NCBI GenBank assembly: GCA_965223405.1 | Contig: CBDCWO010000006.1 | Coordinates: 3,782,001 to 3,846,000 of the forward strand | Source: CBDCWO01 sp965223405 | GTDB lineage: Bacteria > Bacteroidota > Bacteroidia > Chitinophagales > Saprospiraceae | Length of the DNA: 64,000 nt | Reading direction: 5' to 3' | Shown here: positions 53,155-63,332 of the stretch, piece by piece | Layout of the letters: every line of letters begins with the position of its first letter | How positions within the stretch are numbered: the stretch's first letter is position 1 | Program-made: the position numbers and the translations under genes | The notes under the pieces: generated by a model | Told to the model about the DNA's origin: nothing | Databases searched by the model: none | What the model saw: only the letters and a program-made list of their open reading frames with translations

Positions 53155-55572
53155 ATGACAAAGAAATTTAAAAAGTGGTTACCTCACATATGTTCAATTG
53201 GCCTAATGTTAATGCTACTTTGTATTTATTTTTACCCTTCACTTCAAGGGAAAGTACTAACCCAATCAGATGTGGTTAGTTATATTGGAATGGCTCATGA
53301 GGCGAATGAATATCGAGCAAATATAGGTGAAGAGGCTTTATGGACAAATTCAATGTTTAGTGGTATGCCAACATATCAAATTTCACTTCGCCATAATTCA
53401 AACTTGCTAAGATATATTAATCGATTATTTAGGATGTCTATTCAGGGTCCAATTGGTTTATTTCTAGCCATTCTTTTGGCGTCTTACCTCGGATTTATAA
53501 TGATTGGACTAGACTGGAGGATCGCTTTGATATGTGCAATAGGTATAGGATTTACGACCTACTTCATCTTATTACTCAAATCGGGTCATCATACAAAATT
53601 AAACACTTGCGGTTATTTGACATTAATATTCACCGGAGTATATTTGATATTCGAGAAAGATAAAAGACTTTTAGGTGCAGCTATTGCTGCATTCGGTATG
53701 GGCATGGCTATAACCACAAATCATGTCCAAATGGTATATTATTTCATGTTTCCTATTGGGCTTTATATATTAATTAGCTTTATCCAAAGTCTTAAAGATA
53801 AACGAATTGGAATTTGGATTAAAAGTTTTGGCGTTTTGTTAGGTGCATGGGTGTTAGGAATTGCCTGTAGCACAGGACTTATGTGGACCACCTATGAGTA
53901 TCAGAAATCTACTATTAGAGGTGAATCTATATTGGTTAAGGAGAATAATGCTTCAGCTCAAACACAGAATGATGGGCTGGATTGGGATTATGCTACCCGG
54001 TGGAGCAACAACTTTAAGGATGTTTTAGGCACTTTCTTTTATGGTGCTGCTGGAGGCGGTTACGAAGTAATTTCCTCTAAAGGAAAATTGGCTTCAGAAT
54101 TAAGAAGTCGAGGAGTTACCAATCTTCAATTTCCACTTTATTGGGGAGGTTTAAATTCAACAGAGGGACCGGGGTATATTGGGGCCGTATTATGGACACT
54201 ACTTATCTTTGGTATGTTTTATCTACCCAGGAGGTTACAGATTTGGGTATTGAGCTCTGTAGTTATAGTTTGTATACTTACTATGGGAAAATATGCCACT
54301 TTTTTCAATCGCCTACTTTTCGATCACTTTCCTTTTTTTGATAAATTTAGAGCTCCAGGGTCGGGAACAACTATTATTGCTATAATGGTGGCAATAGGAG
54401 CAGGATTGGGATTCAACAAACTTGTTACTTCAAAAAAGAAAAAAACTATTAAAAAGAAATATTGGAAGTATGGACTTTACACTCTAATTGGTTTAATTTT
54501 CTTTTCTCTTTTATGCGGATTATTAGTATTTGACTTTACTGGACAAAATGATGCTCAAATTTCAGCTGCCGGTTTAATGGAAGCAACCATTGCGGAGAGG
54601 AGAGCATTTTATTTTAAATCCATTTTTCGTACACTACTCATTGGAGGATTAACAGCCGGAATTATTTATTTAATAAATGAAAAGAAAATAAAACTCAACT
54701 ATGCATTGTTGGGAATCGGATTGTTTTTGGTATTTGATCTCTGGGGTGTCGATCGAAGATACCTCAGCTCAAGGAGTTTTATAAATAAAAACCGGAGCAA
54801 TGCCATTTTTCAACCTAGAAATGTAGATGAATTTATTTTAAAAGATACAGACCCTCATTTTCGTGTTCTTGACTTATCTATCGATACCTATTCGGCAGCC
54901 ACAACCTCATATTTCCATAAGACTATCGGTGGTTATCATGCTGCCAAATTAAGGAGGTATCAAGATCTTATTGAAGGTTATCTTTATAAAAATCACACCA
55001 GCGTTTTGAACATGCTCAATACGAAATATATAATTAACCCGGGGAAAAACAATCAGCTTCAGGTTAATCCCAATATGGGGGCGTTAGGTAATGCATGGTT
55101 TGTTTCCAATTATATTATGGTGGAATCTGCGAATGAGGAATTTAATGGACTTAATGGACTGGACCCTGCCAATACAGCCTTAATCCATTCTGAATTTGCA
55201 GAATATATGAATAATATGTCCTTTCAAAAAGAAGGTGAAATTAAATTAACTGCATATTCTCCGAATGTATTGACCTATGAATCGAATTCGCCAAATGAGC
55301 AACTTGCTGTATTTTCTGAAGTATGGTATGGACCGGATAAAGGTTGGAATGCCTATGTAGATGGAGTTAAAGTAGATCATATCAGGGCTAACTATATACT
55401 AAGAGCATTAAAAGTTCCTGGTGGTAACCATGTGATTGAGTTCAGGATGGAGCCTAAAAGTTATAAAATCGGAAGCATTCTTAGCTTAATCGCATCTGGT
55501 CTTGTCATATTGCTATTATTTTTTTTGATATTTAGAGATACATTAATTGCCATGTTGGCCAAAAATGAATGA
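53155..55572 (+). CDS. YfhO family membrane protein
   Basis: An 805-residue polytopic membrane protein. The opening (KVLTQSDVVSYIGMAHEANE, then GEEALWTNSMFSGMPTYQIS) is characteristic of Bacteroidota YfhO-family proteins, followed by about twelve membrane segments and a soluble segment (HFRVLDLSIDTYSAATTSYF, HKTIGGYHAAKLRRYQDLIE) before the last membrane helix. YfhO proteins are GT-C type glycosyltransferase candidates, involved in lipoteichoic acid glycosylation in Gram-positive bacteria. In Bacteroidota their substrate is unknown. The last 8 bases overlap the next gene. Confidence 0.85.
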   Translation: MTKKFKKWLPHICSIGLMLMLLCIYFYPSLQGKVLTQSDVVSYIGMAHEANEYRANIGEEALWTNSMFSGMPTYQISLRHNSNLLRYINRLFRMSIQGPIGLFLAILLASYLGFIMIGLDWRIALICAIGIGFTTYFILLLKSGHHTKLNTCGYLTLIFTGVYLIFEKDKRLLGAAIAAFGMGMAITTNHVQMVYYFMFPIGLYILISFIQSLKDKRIGIWIKSFGVLLGAWVLGIACSTGLMWTTYEYQKSTIRGESILVKENNASAQTQNDGLDWDYATRWSNNFKDVLGTFFYGAAGGGYEVISSKGKLASELRSRGVTNLQFPLYWGGLNSTEGPGYIGAVLWTLLIFGMFYLPRRLQIWVLSSVVIVCILTMGKYATFFNRLLFDHFPFFDKFRAPGSGTTIIAIMVAIGAGLGFNKLVTSKKKKTIKKKYWKYGLYTLIGLIFFSLLCGLLVFDFTGQNDAQISAAGLMEATIAERRAFYFKSIFRTLLIGGLTAGIIYLINEKKIKLNYALLGIGLFLVFDLWGVDRRYLSSRSFINKNRSNAIFQPRNVDEFILKDTDPHFRVLDLSIDTYSAATTSYFHKTIGGYHAAKLRRYQDLIEGYLYKNHTSVLNMLNTKYIINPGKNNQLQVNPNMGALGNAWFVSNYIMVESANEEFNGLNGLDPANTALIHSEFAEYMNNMSFQKEGEIKLTAYSPNVLTYESNSPNEQLAVFSEVWYGPDKGWNAYVDGVKVDHIRANYILRALKVPGGNHVIEFRMEPKSYKIGSILSLIASGLVILLLFFLIFRDTLIAMLAKNE

Positions 55573-56872
55573 AGATAGCAAGAAGATATTGGTAATAACA
55601 TATTATTGGCCTCCAAGCGGTGGAGCAGGAGTCCAAAGATGGGTCAAACTTACTAAATATTTATCCAGATTAAATACCGATATCTTTATCCTTACCGTGG
55701 ATAAGAAATATGCCAGTTATACTCAATTTGATCCAACATTGTTGGGTGAAGTTGACTCTGCTATAAATATTCGGAAAACCAAATCTTTGGAAGCTGCAAA
55801 CCTGAGCGCGAAGATATTAGGAAAAAAGAGTTTCCCAAAACCAGGATTTAACTTTAGCAACCGCTCAGGACTTCTAACAAAATTACTGATTTTTATTCGC
55901 ACTAATTTTTTTATTCCGGATCCCAGAGTTGGGTGGGTACCTTTTGCCTACTACCGGGCAAAAAAAATAATTAATAAGGAAAATATCAAATATATTATTA
56001 CTACAAGTCCACCCCACTCTACCCAAATTATTGGTTTAAAACTTAAGAAAAAATTTCCCTCCCTTACTTGGATTTCAGATCTAAGGGATCCATGGACAGA
56101 TATCTATTTTTTTGAAGAATTGCAACATACCAGGTATTCAAGAAACAGAAATAAATATTATGAAACCAAAGTTTTAGAGCAATCAGATTGGGTTATTACA
56201 GTCAGTCCGAGTCTGAAGGATTTATTTGTTAATAAGTCAACCAAGCTCAATTCTGACAAAATTAAGGTAATCCCAAATGGGTTTGATCATGAGGATTTCA
56301 TAAATAAGAGAAAATCTATCGAAAGCTCGAAATTTATCATAACCTACACGGGAAATATGGCAGAAAATTATCCGGTAAGGAATTTTTTCAAGGTTATTGA
56401 AGGCATGGTTTTGGCAAAGAACCTCAAAATGGAAATACGGATGGTGGGACTTTTTCCAAGATCATTAAAGGAGTTAATAGAAAAAAGCAAAACCCTAGAT
56501 GATTGCGTCGTTTTTTATTCACCGGTTGCACATCAGACAGCGATAGATTATATGGTTAGTAGCAATCTAAATCTATTGGTCATCCCAAATGCAAACCACA
56601 ATAAAGGCATTCTGACGGGCAAATTATTTGAATATCTTGCCAGTGGGAATCCCATATTATGTTTGGGGCCTGAAGATGGAGATGCAGCTCGGATTATTGA
56701 GAAATGTGAAATGGGGATAACCGTTGATCCATCGGATCGGTTGAAAATAGAGAATTTTTTGCTTGCGTGCTATGTGGCATGGGAGGACCATAATTCACAT
56801 CAGGTTGGGAATGCAGAAATTAAAGAGTATAGTAGAGAAGAACAAGCTATAAAGATTAGAGCTGTATTGTAA
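55565..56872 (+). CDS. Glycosyltransferase, GT4-like
   Basis: A GT-B fold glycosyltransferase of about 435 residues. The start chosen is MNEDSKKILVITYYWPPSGG at 55565, six codons inside the longest frame, giving an 8-base overlap with the YfhO gene. The N-terminal half has GGAGVQRWVKLTKYL and SDLRDPWTDIYFF. The C-terminal half has KVIPNGFDHEDF, FIITYTGNMAENYP and the nucleotide-sugar binding region GKLFEYLASGNPILCLGPED. It resembles WbuB/WcaI-like enzymes that extend surface polysaccharides. It converges with the next gene, 5 bases apart. Confidence 0.85.
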   Translation: MNEDSKKILVITYYWPPSGGAGVQRWVKLTKYLSRLNTDIFILTVDKKYASYTQFDPTLLGEVDSAINIRKTKSLEAANLSAKILGKKSFPKPGFNFSNRSGLLTKLLIFIRTNFFIPDPRVGWVPFAYYRAKKIINKENIKYIITTSPPHSTQIIGLKLKKKFPSLTWISDLRDPWTDIYFFEELQHTRYSRNRNKYYETKVLEQSDWVITVSPSLKDLFVNKSTKLNSDKIKVIPNGFDHEDFINKRKSIESSKFIITYTGNMAENYPVRNFFKVIEGMVLAKNLKMEIRMVGLFPRSLKELIEKSKTLDDCVVFYSPVAHQTAIDYMVSSNLNLLVIPNANHNKGILTGKLFEYLASGNPILCLGPEDGDAARIIEKCEMGITVDPSDRLKIENFLLACYVAWEDHNSHQVGNAEIKEYSREEQAIKIRAVL

Positions 56873-56877
56873 TGTTG

Positions 56878-58113
56878 TTATCCTTGGAAAGATTCATAAA
56901 TGTCAATTAGTTTTGGACAGGTTCTTGATTGGTTTAATTCATTCACTATTGCTTCATGGCCTAATTCTCCCATTTGTTTGGCTAATTTAGGATTATCTTT
57001 TAGGAATAGAATTTTTCTTTGCAATTCCTGAATATTTTTACTTTTGAATGTCAAACCTGCTTGATATTTTAAAATCAGACTTTCTTGTTCAATACTATCT
57101 GATACAATAACAGGTTTTTTAAAATACATATATTGAAATACTTTGTTCGCAACACCCGCATCATGCTTTTTGTTTTTATGGATAGGTGAAATACAGACGT
57201 CGGCATAATGTATATAGGAAGAAAGCTGGGATAATTTAATCCACGGAATATAAATAACCTCTTGGTTGTGTTTTTTAAACAAATTCTTAAAGAATTTTTG
57301 TTCCGTTTTTGTAGTGGGTCCAATACATAAAAATTTTACACTTTTGTCTTGTAAGTTTATTTGGTGAACAGCTTCAACAGTTTCAATTATTCCCCTTACT
57401 GCACTAACTACACCAAAATAAAAAATTACATAGTCTGAATCGTTAATAGGAAGTTTTACCTTATTATTCGCAAAATCTTCGCGAAATTCAGTAATATCTG
57501 GAACATTTTGATAAATCGTGAATCGTTTAGGCACAACAAAATTATACTGTGATCTTAAATGATTCAAATAACTTTGACTGAGACCAATAATATGGTCTGC
57601 CATACGCAAAATTCTTTTTTCTTTCTTTCTCCAATGGTTTGGTCTTACTATTATTCTATTTGGCCATTTAGTAGCCCACTTGTAATGATTTATTGCTTCC
57701 ACATAGTTCTCATGAAGGTCAAGAACAATAAATAAATTTTGTTTGGTTTTGGACGTCCTAATTGCCAAATATGCAGGATTTCCAAGATACAAATCATGAA
57801 CATGAAGTATATCAGGTTTAAAAACATTAATGAAGCCAGTAATTTCACGTTTCCAAATCCAATTAAAAAGTGGCAAAGTATTTATAAGTGGTTTTAATTT
57901 TTTTAAAAATTTGTTTCCAACAATAGTTTTATGCAATATCAATTTTGAGGATGCAATATACTCCTTAAACAAATGATCGTCCTTATCCAGCGAAAAAGGT
58001 GTTAACAAACCTATTTTGTATCCATTTTTTAATGCACATAACACTTCCTTTCGAATTCTAACATCAGAAGCGAAGTTTGTATCAAAAATGACTCCTATCG
58101 ACTTAGAAGTCAT
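56878..58113 (-). CDS. Glycosyltransferase, GT4-like
   Basis: A 411-residue GT-B glycosyltransferase. The start MTSKSIGVIFDTNFASDVRI is typical of the family in Bacteroidota, DILHVHDLYLGNP and VLDLHENYVEAINHY are in the acceptor domain, and VIFYFGVVSAVRGIIETVEA with CISPIHKNKKHDAGVANKVF and QYMYFKKPVIVSD form the donor-binding half. The E(x7)E pattern is less clear than in classical GT4 enzymes. It is the last gene of a minus-strand group that includes the predicted Fuc4NAc genes. Confidence 0.85.
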   Translation of the reverse strand: MTSKSIGVIFDTNFASDVRIRKEVLCALKNGYKIGLLTPFSLDKDDHLFKEYIASSKLILHKTIVGNKFLKKLKPLINTLPLFNWIWKREITGFINVFKPDILHVHDLYLGNPAYLAIRTSKTKQNLFIVLDLHENYVEAINHYKWATKWPNRIIVRPNHWRKKEKRILRMADHIIGLSQSYLNHLRSQYNFVVPKRFTIYQNVPDITEFREDFANNKVKLPINDSDYVIFYFGVVSAVRGIIETVEAVHQINLQDKSVKFLCIGPTTKTEQKFFKNLFKKHNQEVIYIPWIKLSQLSSYIHYADVCISPIHKNKKHDAGVANKVFQYMYFKKPVIVSDSIEQESLILKYQAGLTFKSKNIQELQRKILFLKDNPKLAKQMGELGHEAIVNELNQSRTCPKLIDIYESFQG

Positions 58114-58211
58114 GATATTTTCTTGTTAAACAATTTACAACTTTTGTAAATTTGTAAATCCGTAAAATTCACCATTTACTTTAGAGTTTTTATTTGTTAA
58201 TACTCAAATCC

Positions 58212-59339
58212 TTAGTTATTTGCCATGAAAAGGTTTTGATACATATTATTAACAGTTTTTCTTCCGAACATTTCATTGACCAATTTGCGATTATGAGATA
58301 GTTCAATTTCAATTCTTGCTGTTGGAAATTTCATTATATCATAGACTTTAAAATTCATTTCCTGCAATGATCGGAAAAGATGAGAATCTTTATAGACGTA
58401 AAGCGGAATTCTATGGTGAAAACATAAAAATATGTTACCCATTGCCATTGGTCTTTTTGCACCCAAAATATATCCTTTGGCGTTTGCAATTAATTCTTCA
58501 AATTTATCGTAAGGAAGAAAATCTTCAACTATTTCAATATTACCAAATTTTGAACTTTTTGAAATCAGGTTTTTAAAAGAGCAGTTGAGTTTGGAATCCC
58601 CATACGAACAGAGAAATTTAATCGTGTCCTTTGTCTTTAGGTATTGCAGTACATCGAAATAATTTGTCAGAGGTCCAATTGCATTGCCAACAATGTAATA
58701 ATTTGATGAATTATCCTTGGTGAGGATGTTTTGATCAAATATTTGATTGTGACCAAATATTGAATATACAAAATTGATATGTTTCAACTTTTTACAGTCT
58801 AAAGTTGATTTTATCAAATTTATTTCATATTTATTGAAGTGGTATAGATGACTAGTAAGGTTTGCAAAATGTTTCAATTTCAGTTGCCACCTTCCTTGCT
58901 TATATTTATAATAAATAGCTTCGAAATGCTTTAAGATATTATTCTTTGTGAAAAATAAATTGGGTAAATAATCATATTTGAAATGCTCGTATGTCTGTTT
59001 TAAAGTCAATGATTTTAATGGAAAAATATAGTAGAATTCTGCTCCCCAAAATACCCAACCCAATCGATAATGAGTTTGGTATAAATTATAATAATAATTT
59101 AATTCAGGTTTCCGAGGATAATGTACAATGAATATATCCTCAGCAGTCAGAATGTTTTGATAATGTGCAAATTTTTTCGATTTTATCGGTGCTTCCTCCA
59201 CATAATCGGAGTCTAAGTATTTATGAGGACCGACAGTCTTGGAAAGGAAGACTTGGTTATTAAGCAATTGATTTGCAATTAAAGTATTGATAAAGTATTT
59301 GGAAAAAATGCTGTCAGGCAAATAATGGACAATTCTCAT
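58212..59339 (-). CDS. Fuc4NAc transferase-like glycosyltransferase (GT56)
   Basis: A 375-residue protein resembling the TDP-N-acetylfucosamine:lipid II N-acetylfucosaminyltransferase (WecF) family. Visible family marks are YRLGWVFWGAEFYYI, YYIVGNAIGPLTNYFDVLQY and LGAKRPMAMGNIFLCFHHRI, the last matching the AKRxQxxGN segment of WecF. WecF adds 4-acetamido-4,6-dideoxygalactose in enterobacterial common antigen. The acetyltransferase and aminotransferase genes just upstream could provide the same sugar. Activity with that exact donor is inferred from context. Confidence 0.75.
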   Translation of the reverse strand: MRIVHYLPDSIFSKYFINTLIANQLLNNQVFLSKTVGPHKYLDSDYVEEAPIKSKKFAHYQNILTAEDIFIVHYPRKPELNYYYNLYQTHYRLGWVFWGAEFYYIFPLKSLTLKQTYEHFKYDYLPNLFFTKNNILKHFEAIYYKYKQGRWQLKLKHFANLTSHLYHFNKYEINLIKSTLDCKKLKHINFVYSIFGHNQIFDQNILTKDNSSNYYIVGNAIGPLTNYFDVLQYLKTKDTIKFLCSYGDSKLNCSFKNLISKSSKFGNIEIVEDFLPYDKFEELIANAKGYILGAKRPMAMGNIFLCFHHRIPLYVYKDSHLFRSLQEMNFKVYDIMKFPTARIEIELSHNRKLVNEMFGRKTVNNMYQNLFMANN

Positions 59340-59351
59340 AAATGACTTTTA

Positions 59352-59963
59352 TTAATAAATTTTACATGGGACTCCAACGGCTTTCTTGTTGTCCGGAATA
59401 TCTTTGTTTACCAATGTTGAAGCTCCGATTATGACATTCTTTCCAATCTTGATTTTTGGAAGGATGGTCGCATTCGCTCCTATGAACACATGATCTGCCA
59501 ATTCACAAGATCCCAACAGAATGGCCCCGGGACCTACTTCACAAAAATTTCCTATTTTGACATCATGCGCAATGATAGTATTCAAGTTGATTATTGATGA
59601 ATAACCAATAGTTACATTTGGCTCAATTACGGCTCCCGCCAAAACAATTAAACCATCACTTAAAATAGAATATGGACTTATTGAAGTCTTGTCATCGATC
59701 AAAGAAAATGGGCGACCACCTAAACTTATCAATTTTGAATAAATTAAACTTTTTGAAGGGATATTACCAATACTTAATACGAACCTATCGTCATAATTAA
59801 AATGTTCTTTGATTTCCTCATAAGTATGAATTATTGCGTATTTGCCAAGGAATAAATCTTTATCCAAATGGACATCATCAAAAAAAATAGGGTCATCTGA
59901 CAAATCTTTTTCAAGTATTCCGATTGCTTGTTTAGATAACCCTCCTGATCCAAATATCACCAT
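59352..59963 (-). CDS. NeuD/PglD-like sugar acetyltransferase
   Basis: A 203-residue acetyltransferase with a NeuD/PglD architecture: an N-terminal Rossmann-like domain (MVIFGSGGLSKQAIGIL) and a left-handed beta helix built from hexapeptide repeats (IGYSSIINLNTIIAHDVKIG, NFCEVGPGAILLGSCELADH, VFIGANATILPKIKIGKNVI). A His in the IIAHDVKIG repeat is the expected catalytic base. Such enzymes N-acetylate 4-amino sugars. It begins 3 bases after the aminotransferase gene and so probably acetylates its product. Confidence 0.85.
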   Translation of the reverse strand: MVIFGSGGLSKQAIGILEKDLSDDPIFFDDVHLDKDLFLGKYAIIHTYEEIKEHFNYDDRFVLSIGNIPSKSLIYSKLISLGGRPFSLIDDKTSISPYSILSDGLIVLAGAVIEPNVTIGYSSIINLNTIIAHDVKIGNFCEVGPGAILLGSCELADHVFIGANATILPKIKIGKNVIIGASTLVNKDIPDNKKAVGVPCKIY

Positions 59964-59966
59964 GTG

Positions 59967-61046
59967 TTATTGCTTTACATTTTTATTAACTATATCTATT
60001 ATTGAAGCAACTTCATCTTCTGTTAAACCATTGTATAATGGTAAACAAAGGACACGTCTAGAATAATCTTCTGATATGGGACAAATTTGTTTAGGGTAAA
60101 TATATTTCAAAGTATTAAGTGAAGGATAAAAATATCTTCTTGGAAAAATATCATTGGATTTTAGGGCAGTATAAGCACTAAGTAATACTTCCTCCGAAGG
60201 AAAAAGGACAGGCATATAGCTATAATTCTGAGTTTGAGAAGAGTCATCAGCTGTTAAAGTCTGCAATTTTGAGTCTAATTTTTTTATATAAAATTCTGAC
60301 AAGAATTTTCTCTCTTTAATAAGTTCATCCAAAACTTTAAGATTGCATAAACCAATAGCCGCATGTAGCTCTGAATTTTTAGCATTTATTCCCGGATGAA
60401 CATAATCATCGAAATGGTGACCAAATTGTCTTAACAGGTACAGTTTTCTTTGTAAATCCTGATTGTTCGTAAATACTGCTCCACCTTCTATAGTGTGAAA
60501 AAGTTTAGTAGCGTGAAAACTGCATGTAGAAACATCACCATAATTAAATATTGATTGCTCATTAACTTTAACTCCAAAAGCATGTGCTCCATCATAAATA
60601 ACTCTCAAGTTATAATCTTTTGCAATTTGGTCAATCTTTTCAATATCGCATGCATTACCGTATACATGAGTTGCCAATATTCCGGTAGTTTTTTCGGTTA
60701 TTGATTTCTCTATCTGGTCAGCATCGATGCAAAAATTGCTGATGTTTATATCAACGAAAATCGGATTCAGACCTTCCCAGATTAATACATTCGTAGTAGC
60801 AACATATGAAAAGGGAGTTGTAATTATTTCCCCGTGTAAATCCAAGCTTTTAATTGCTAACTGCATTGCTATTGTTCCATTTGAACAGCAGTATACTTCC
60901 GGTGACATCAAATATTCTTGAAGTTCGGATTCTAAAGTTTGTATTAATTGTCCGTTATTTGTCACCCATCCAGATTTCCATATTTCTTCCAAATATGAGT
61001 AATACTCTTCGAGCGGTGGTAAATAAGTTTTAGAAACATTAATCAT
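59967..61046 (-). CDS. DegT/DnrJ/EryC1/StrS sugar aminotransferase
   Basis: A 359-residue PLP enzyme that converts a keto sugar nucleotide into an amino sugar. Visible features are CCSNGTIAMQLAIKSL (cofactor phosphate binding), VIYDGAHAFGV (Asp of the PLP site) and the Schiff-base lysine near residue 181 in CSFHATKLFHTIEGGAVFTN. It heads the minus-strand group aminotransferase, acetyltransferase, WecF-like transferase, GT4, which suggests synthesis and transfer of dTDP-Fuc4NAc. A Fuc3N- or QuiN-type product is also possible. The sugar 4,6-dehydratase needed before it is not in the window. Confidence 0.87.
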   Translation of the reverse strand: MINVSKTYLPPLEEYYSYLEEIWKSGWVTNNGQLIQTLESELQEYLMSPEVYCCSNGTIAMQLAIKSLDLHGEIITTPFSYVATTNVLIWEGLNPIFVDINISNFCIDADQIEKSITEKTTGILATHVYGNACDIEKIDQIAKDYNLRVIYDGAHAFGVKVNEQSIFNYGDVSTCSFHATKLFHTIEGGAVFTNNQDLQRKLYLLRQFGHHFDDYVHPGINAKNSELHAAIGLCNLKVLDELIKERKFLSEFYIKKLDSKLQTLTADDSSQTQNYSYMPVLFPSEEVLLSAYTALKSNDIFPRRYFYPSLNTLKYIYPKQICPISEDYSRRVLCLPLYNGLTEDEVASIIDIVNKNVKQ

Positions 61047-61698
61047 ATAAAATATATTAACTTATAATTGTTTGACCTAGAGATTAACACACATGGTTCT
61101 TATTATATAATCATCTACCTGAATAATATTTTTTTAATCGTGAAGGACATAATTAATGCAAATTTTCTAATTAAGGAAACCAATTTTCTAAACGAATCGG
61201 AGTGTAATATAAAATAAGAGAAACAATTCATATATATATTGCAGTTAATCAATATAGTATAGGAGATAAGCTTCAATAAATAAAAATATTAAAAACTAGA
61301 TTGATATCGTAATCGTTAATGCTCATATTATTGCTCGCCGAAATTAAAGTTTGTAGTTTGAGCGGTATTACAAATTTGTAGTGAAAGTTTTTGTTCATTT
61401 AGATTCAAATATCAATATTTGGTAGTGAAGTTTTGATAATTTACATTAAAGTCTAAAAGTATTTTTTCTTGAGTGTAAAAATGTGGACAATAGCATCCAC
61501 CGATGAAGCACTCGATTTGGTCTTGGTGGAGGGAATTGAAAGTAATTTCAGCAATACGAACCTCCTCAAAAGTTGTAACAATGTGCTCAAGGTTATCTAC
61601 AAAGCCTTACTTTTGCTATCCTCGTTTACTATTTTTAAAATTTTTATGTTAATTGTTACGAACTTAATTCAATAAGTTGTTGCTCATCTGAATATTTT
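61047..61698. other. AT-rich divergent intergenic region
   Basis: About 650 bases between the divergent aminotransferase and flippase genes, very AT-rich (61080-61330 especially). A 68-codon frame at 61469-61675 is open, but its composition and lack of relatives make it unconvincing. CCACC and GGTGG at about 61498-61531 form a loose inverted repeat. The region should hold promoters for both directions. Confidence 0.35.
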
Positions 61699-63264
61699 AT
61701 GGGAATAATCAAACGACAATCCATAAAACAAAGTATTGTCAGTTATTTGGCAATTGTATTGGCATTGATATCAACCTTATTCATTTATTCCCAGGATACG
61801 GAATTATATGGCTTAGCCCAGTTTATATTGAATATGGGCATCTTATTTACTACTTTCTTTGCATTGGGAACCAATAGCTGGACCGTTAGATTTTTTCCGA
61901 TTTTCCAAACCCCACAATCAAATAAACATCATGGGTTTTTAGGCCTCATAGTATTTGTTAGCCTTATTTCATTCTTAATCGTTTCACTCGTGATTATTCT
62001 TTTTAAGGACAACATCGGTCAGTTTTTAGTTCTTATTAATCTGGATGAAAATGGATTATTTGTAACTTATTTCTATCCAATTATTGCGATCACTTTTCTA
62101 TTTCTCCTCTCGAATATTTTTAGTGGATATATAAGCAATTTTGGACGGATCGTAGTACCCCAAATCTATACCTTTCTCCTTCCTAAAATATTCTTACCAA
62201 TTGTTTTTCTGCTTGCAATTTTTCAATACATCAGTGTCACCACTTTTGTCAATGGAATATTAATCTATTATTTCGTAATCATAGTATTTCTTCTGATATA
62301 TCTAAAATGGCTTGGCCAACTGAATATTTCCCTTCAGCCTTCATTTTTAAGAAAATCATTGTTAAAACAAATGTTTACCTACTCATTATTTGCAGGACTA
62401 AACAGTATTGGAGCTACAATGGCATTCCGTATCGATATCATTATGGTGCCCACGTTGGTTGATTTAAGAAGTGCCGGGATTTACAGTATTGCTTCTTTTA
62501 TTGCCAGTGTCATTGAAATTCCTTTAAAATCCATTTCCTCGATTGCCAGCCCGATTATCTCAAAATCCTGGGAAGAAAATGATCTAGAAAATATTCGTAA
62601 AATCTATCAAAAGTCTTCACTCAACTTATTGGGAGCTGGATTTTTTATCTTCATATTAATCTGGTTCAACATCCATAATCTTCTTTTTATGACCGGAAAT
62701 CCTGAGTTGTTAACGGGGATTTTAGTAGTACTATTTATCAGTATTTCCAAATTGGTTAATTTATCATCTTCCGTTGACTCCTTCATAATTGGCCATTCAA
62801 AATATTTCAAATTCAATTTAATAACTATCCTTTTATTAGCTGTATGCAATGTGGCACTGAATTATTGTTTTATCAAATTTGTATTTAACTCAAGCAAAGA
62901 AGAGATGATGATCGGCGCTTCTGTTGCTACCTTGATTTCGATTACTTTGTTTCAATTGGCGAAAGCTATATTTATCTGGTATAAATTCCGAATGCAACCT
63001 TTTTCAAAGAATACCATGTATTTAATTCTGTTAGCAGTGATTACCGGGCTATTTGGTTATATTCTTTCTTTCTTTAGTGTATTTGATCTGGAAGCTGTTG
63101 AGGGAAGGATTCCACAAGTTGTTTGCGCAATAGCAAATATCCTAGTCCGTTGTCTGTTTTTAGCAGTATTTTATCTCTTTTTCATTCTACGGTTTAAGAT
63201 CGTACCGGACTATAACATCCTTTGGAGTCAAAGTTTAGAAAAGGTCAAACAATTTCTAACCTGA
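61699..63264 (+). CDS. Wzx-like polysaccharide flippase
   Basis: A 521-residue membrane protein with about fourteen hydrophobic segments and a positively charged opening (MGIIKRQSIKQSIVSYLAIV), the usual pattern of the MATE/MOP-family oligosaccharide flippases. Segments such as FRIDIIMVPTLVDLRSAGIY and IEIPLKSISSIASPIISKSW are characteristic of Bacteroidota Wzx-like proteins. It would flip lipid-linked sugar units made by the neighbouring glycosyltransferases. It converges with the methyltransferase at the right edge. Confidence 0.88.
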   Translation: MGIIKRQSIKQSIVSYLAIVLALISTLFIYSQDTELYGLAQFILNMGILFTTFFALGTNSWTVRFFPIFQTPQSNKHHGFLGLIVFVSLISFLIVSLVIILFKDNIGQFLVLINLDENGLFVTYFYPIIAITFLFLLSNIFSGYISNFGRIVVPQIYTFLLPKIFLPIVFLLAIFQYISVTTFVNGILIYYFVIIVFLLIYLKWLGQLNISLQPSFLRKSLLKQMFTYSLFAGLNSIGATMAFRIDIIMVPTLVDLRSAGIYSIASFIASVIEIPLKSISSIASPIISKSWEENDLENIRKIYQKSSLNLLGAGFFIFILIWFNIHNLLFMTGNPELLTGILVVLFISISKLVNLSSSVDSFIIGHSKYFKFNLITILLLAVCNVALNYCFIKFVFNSSKEEMMIGASVATLISITLFQLAKAIFIWYKFRMQPFSKNTMYLILLAVITGLFGYILSFFSVFDLEAVEGRIPQVVCAIANILVRCLFLAVFYLFFILRFKIVPDYNILWSQSLEKVKQFLT

Positions 63265-63332
63265 TCATTAAAAGTAAATTTTGTGTGCAGAATTTCTTTT
63301 TCTTTAATGAGAACAAACCTTGATGTTTTCTA

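Noticed and set aside
61469..61675. 68-codon open frame in the divergent AT-rich region
   Set aside because: No recognisable domain, no promoter, poor composition for this genome; it looks like chance open sequence.
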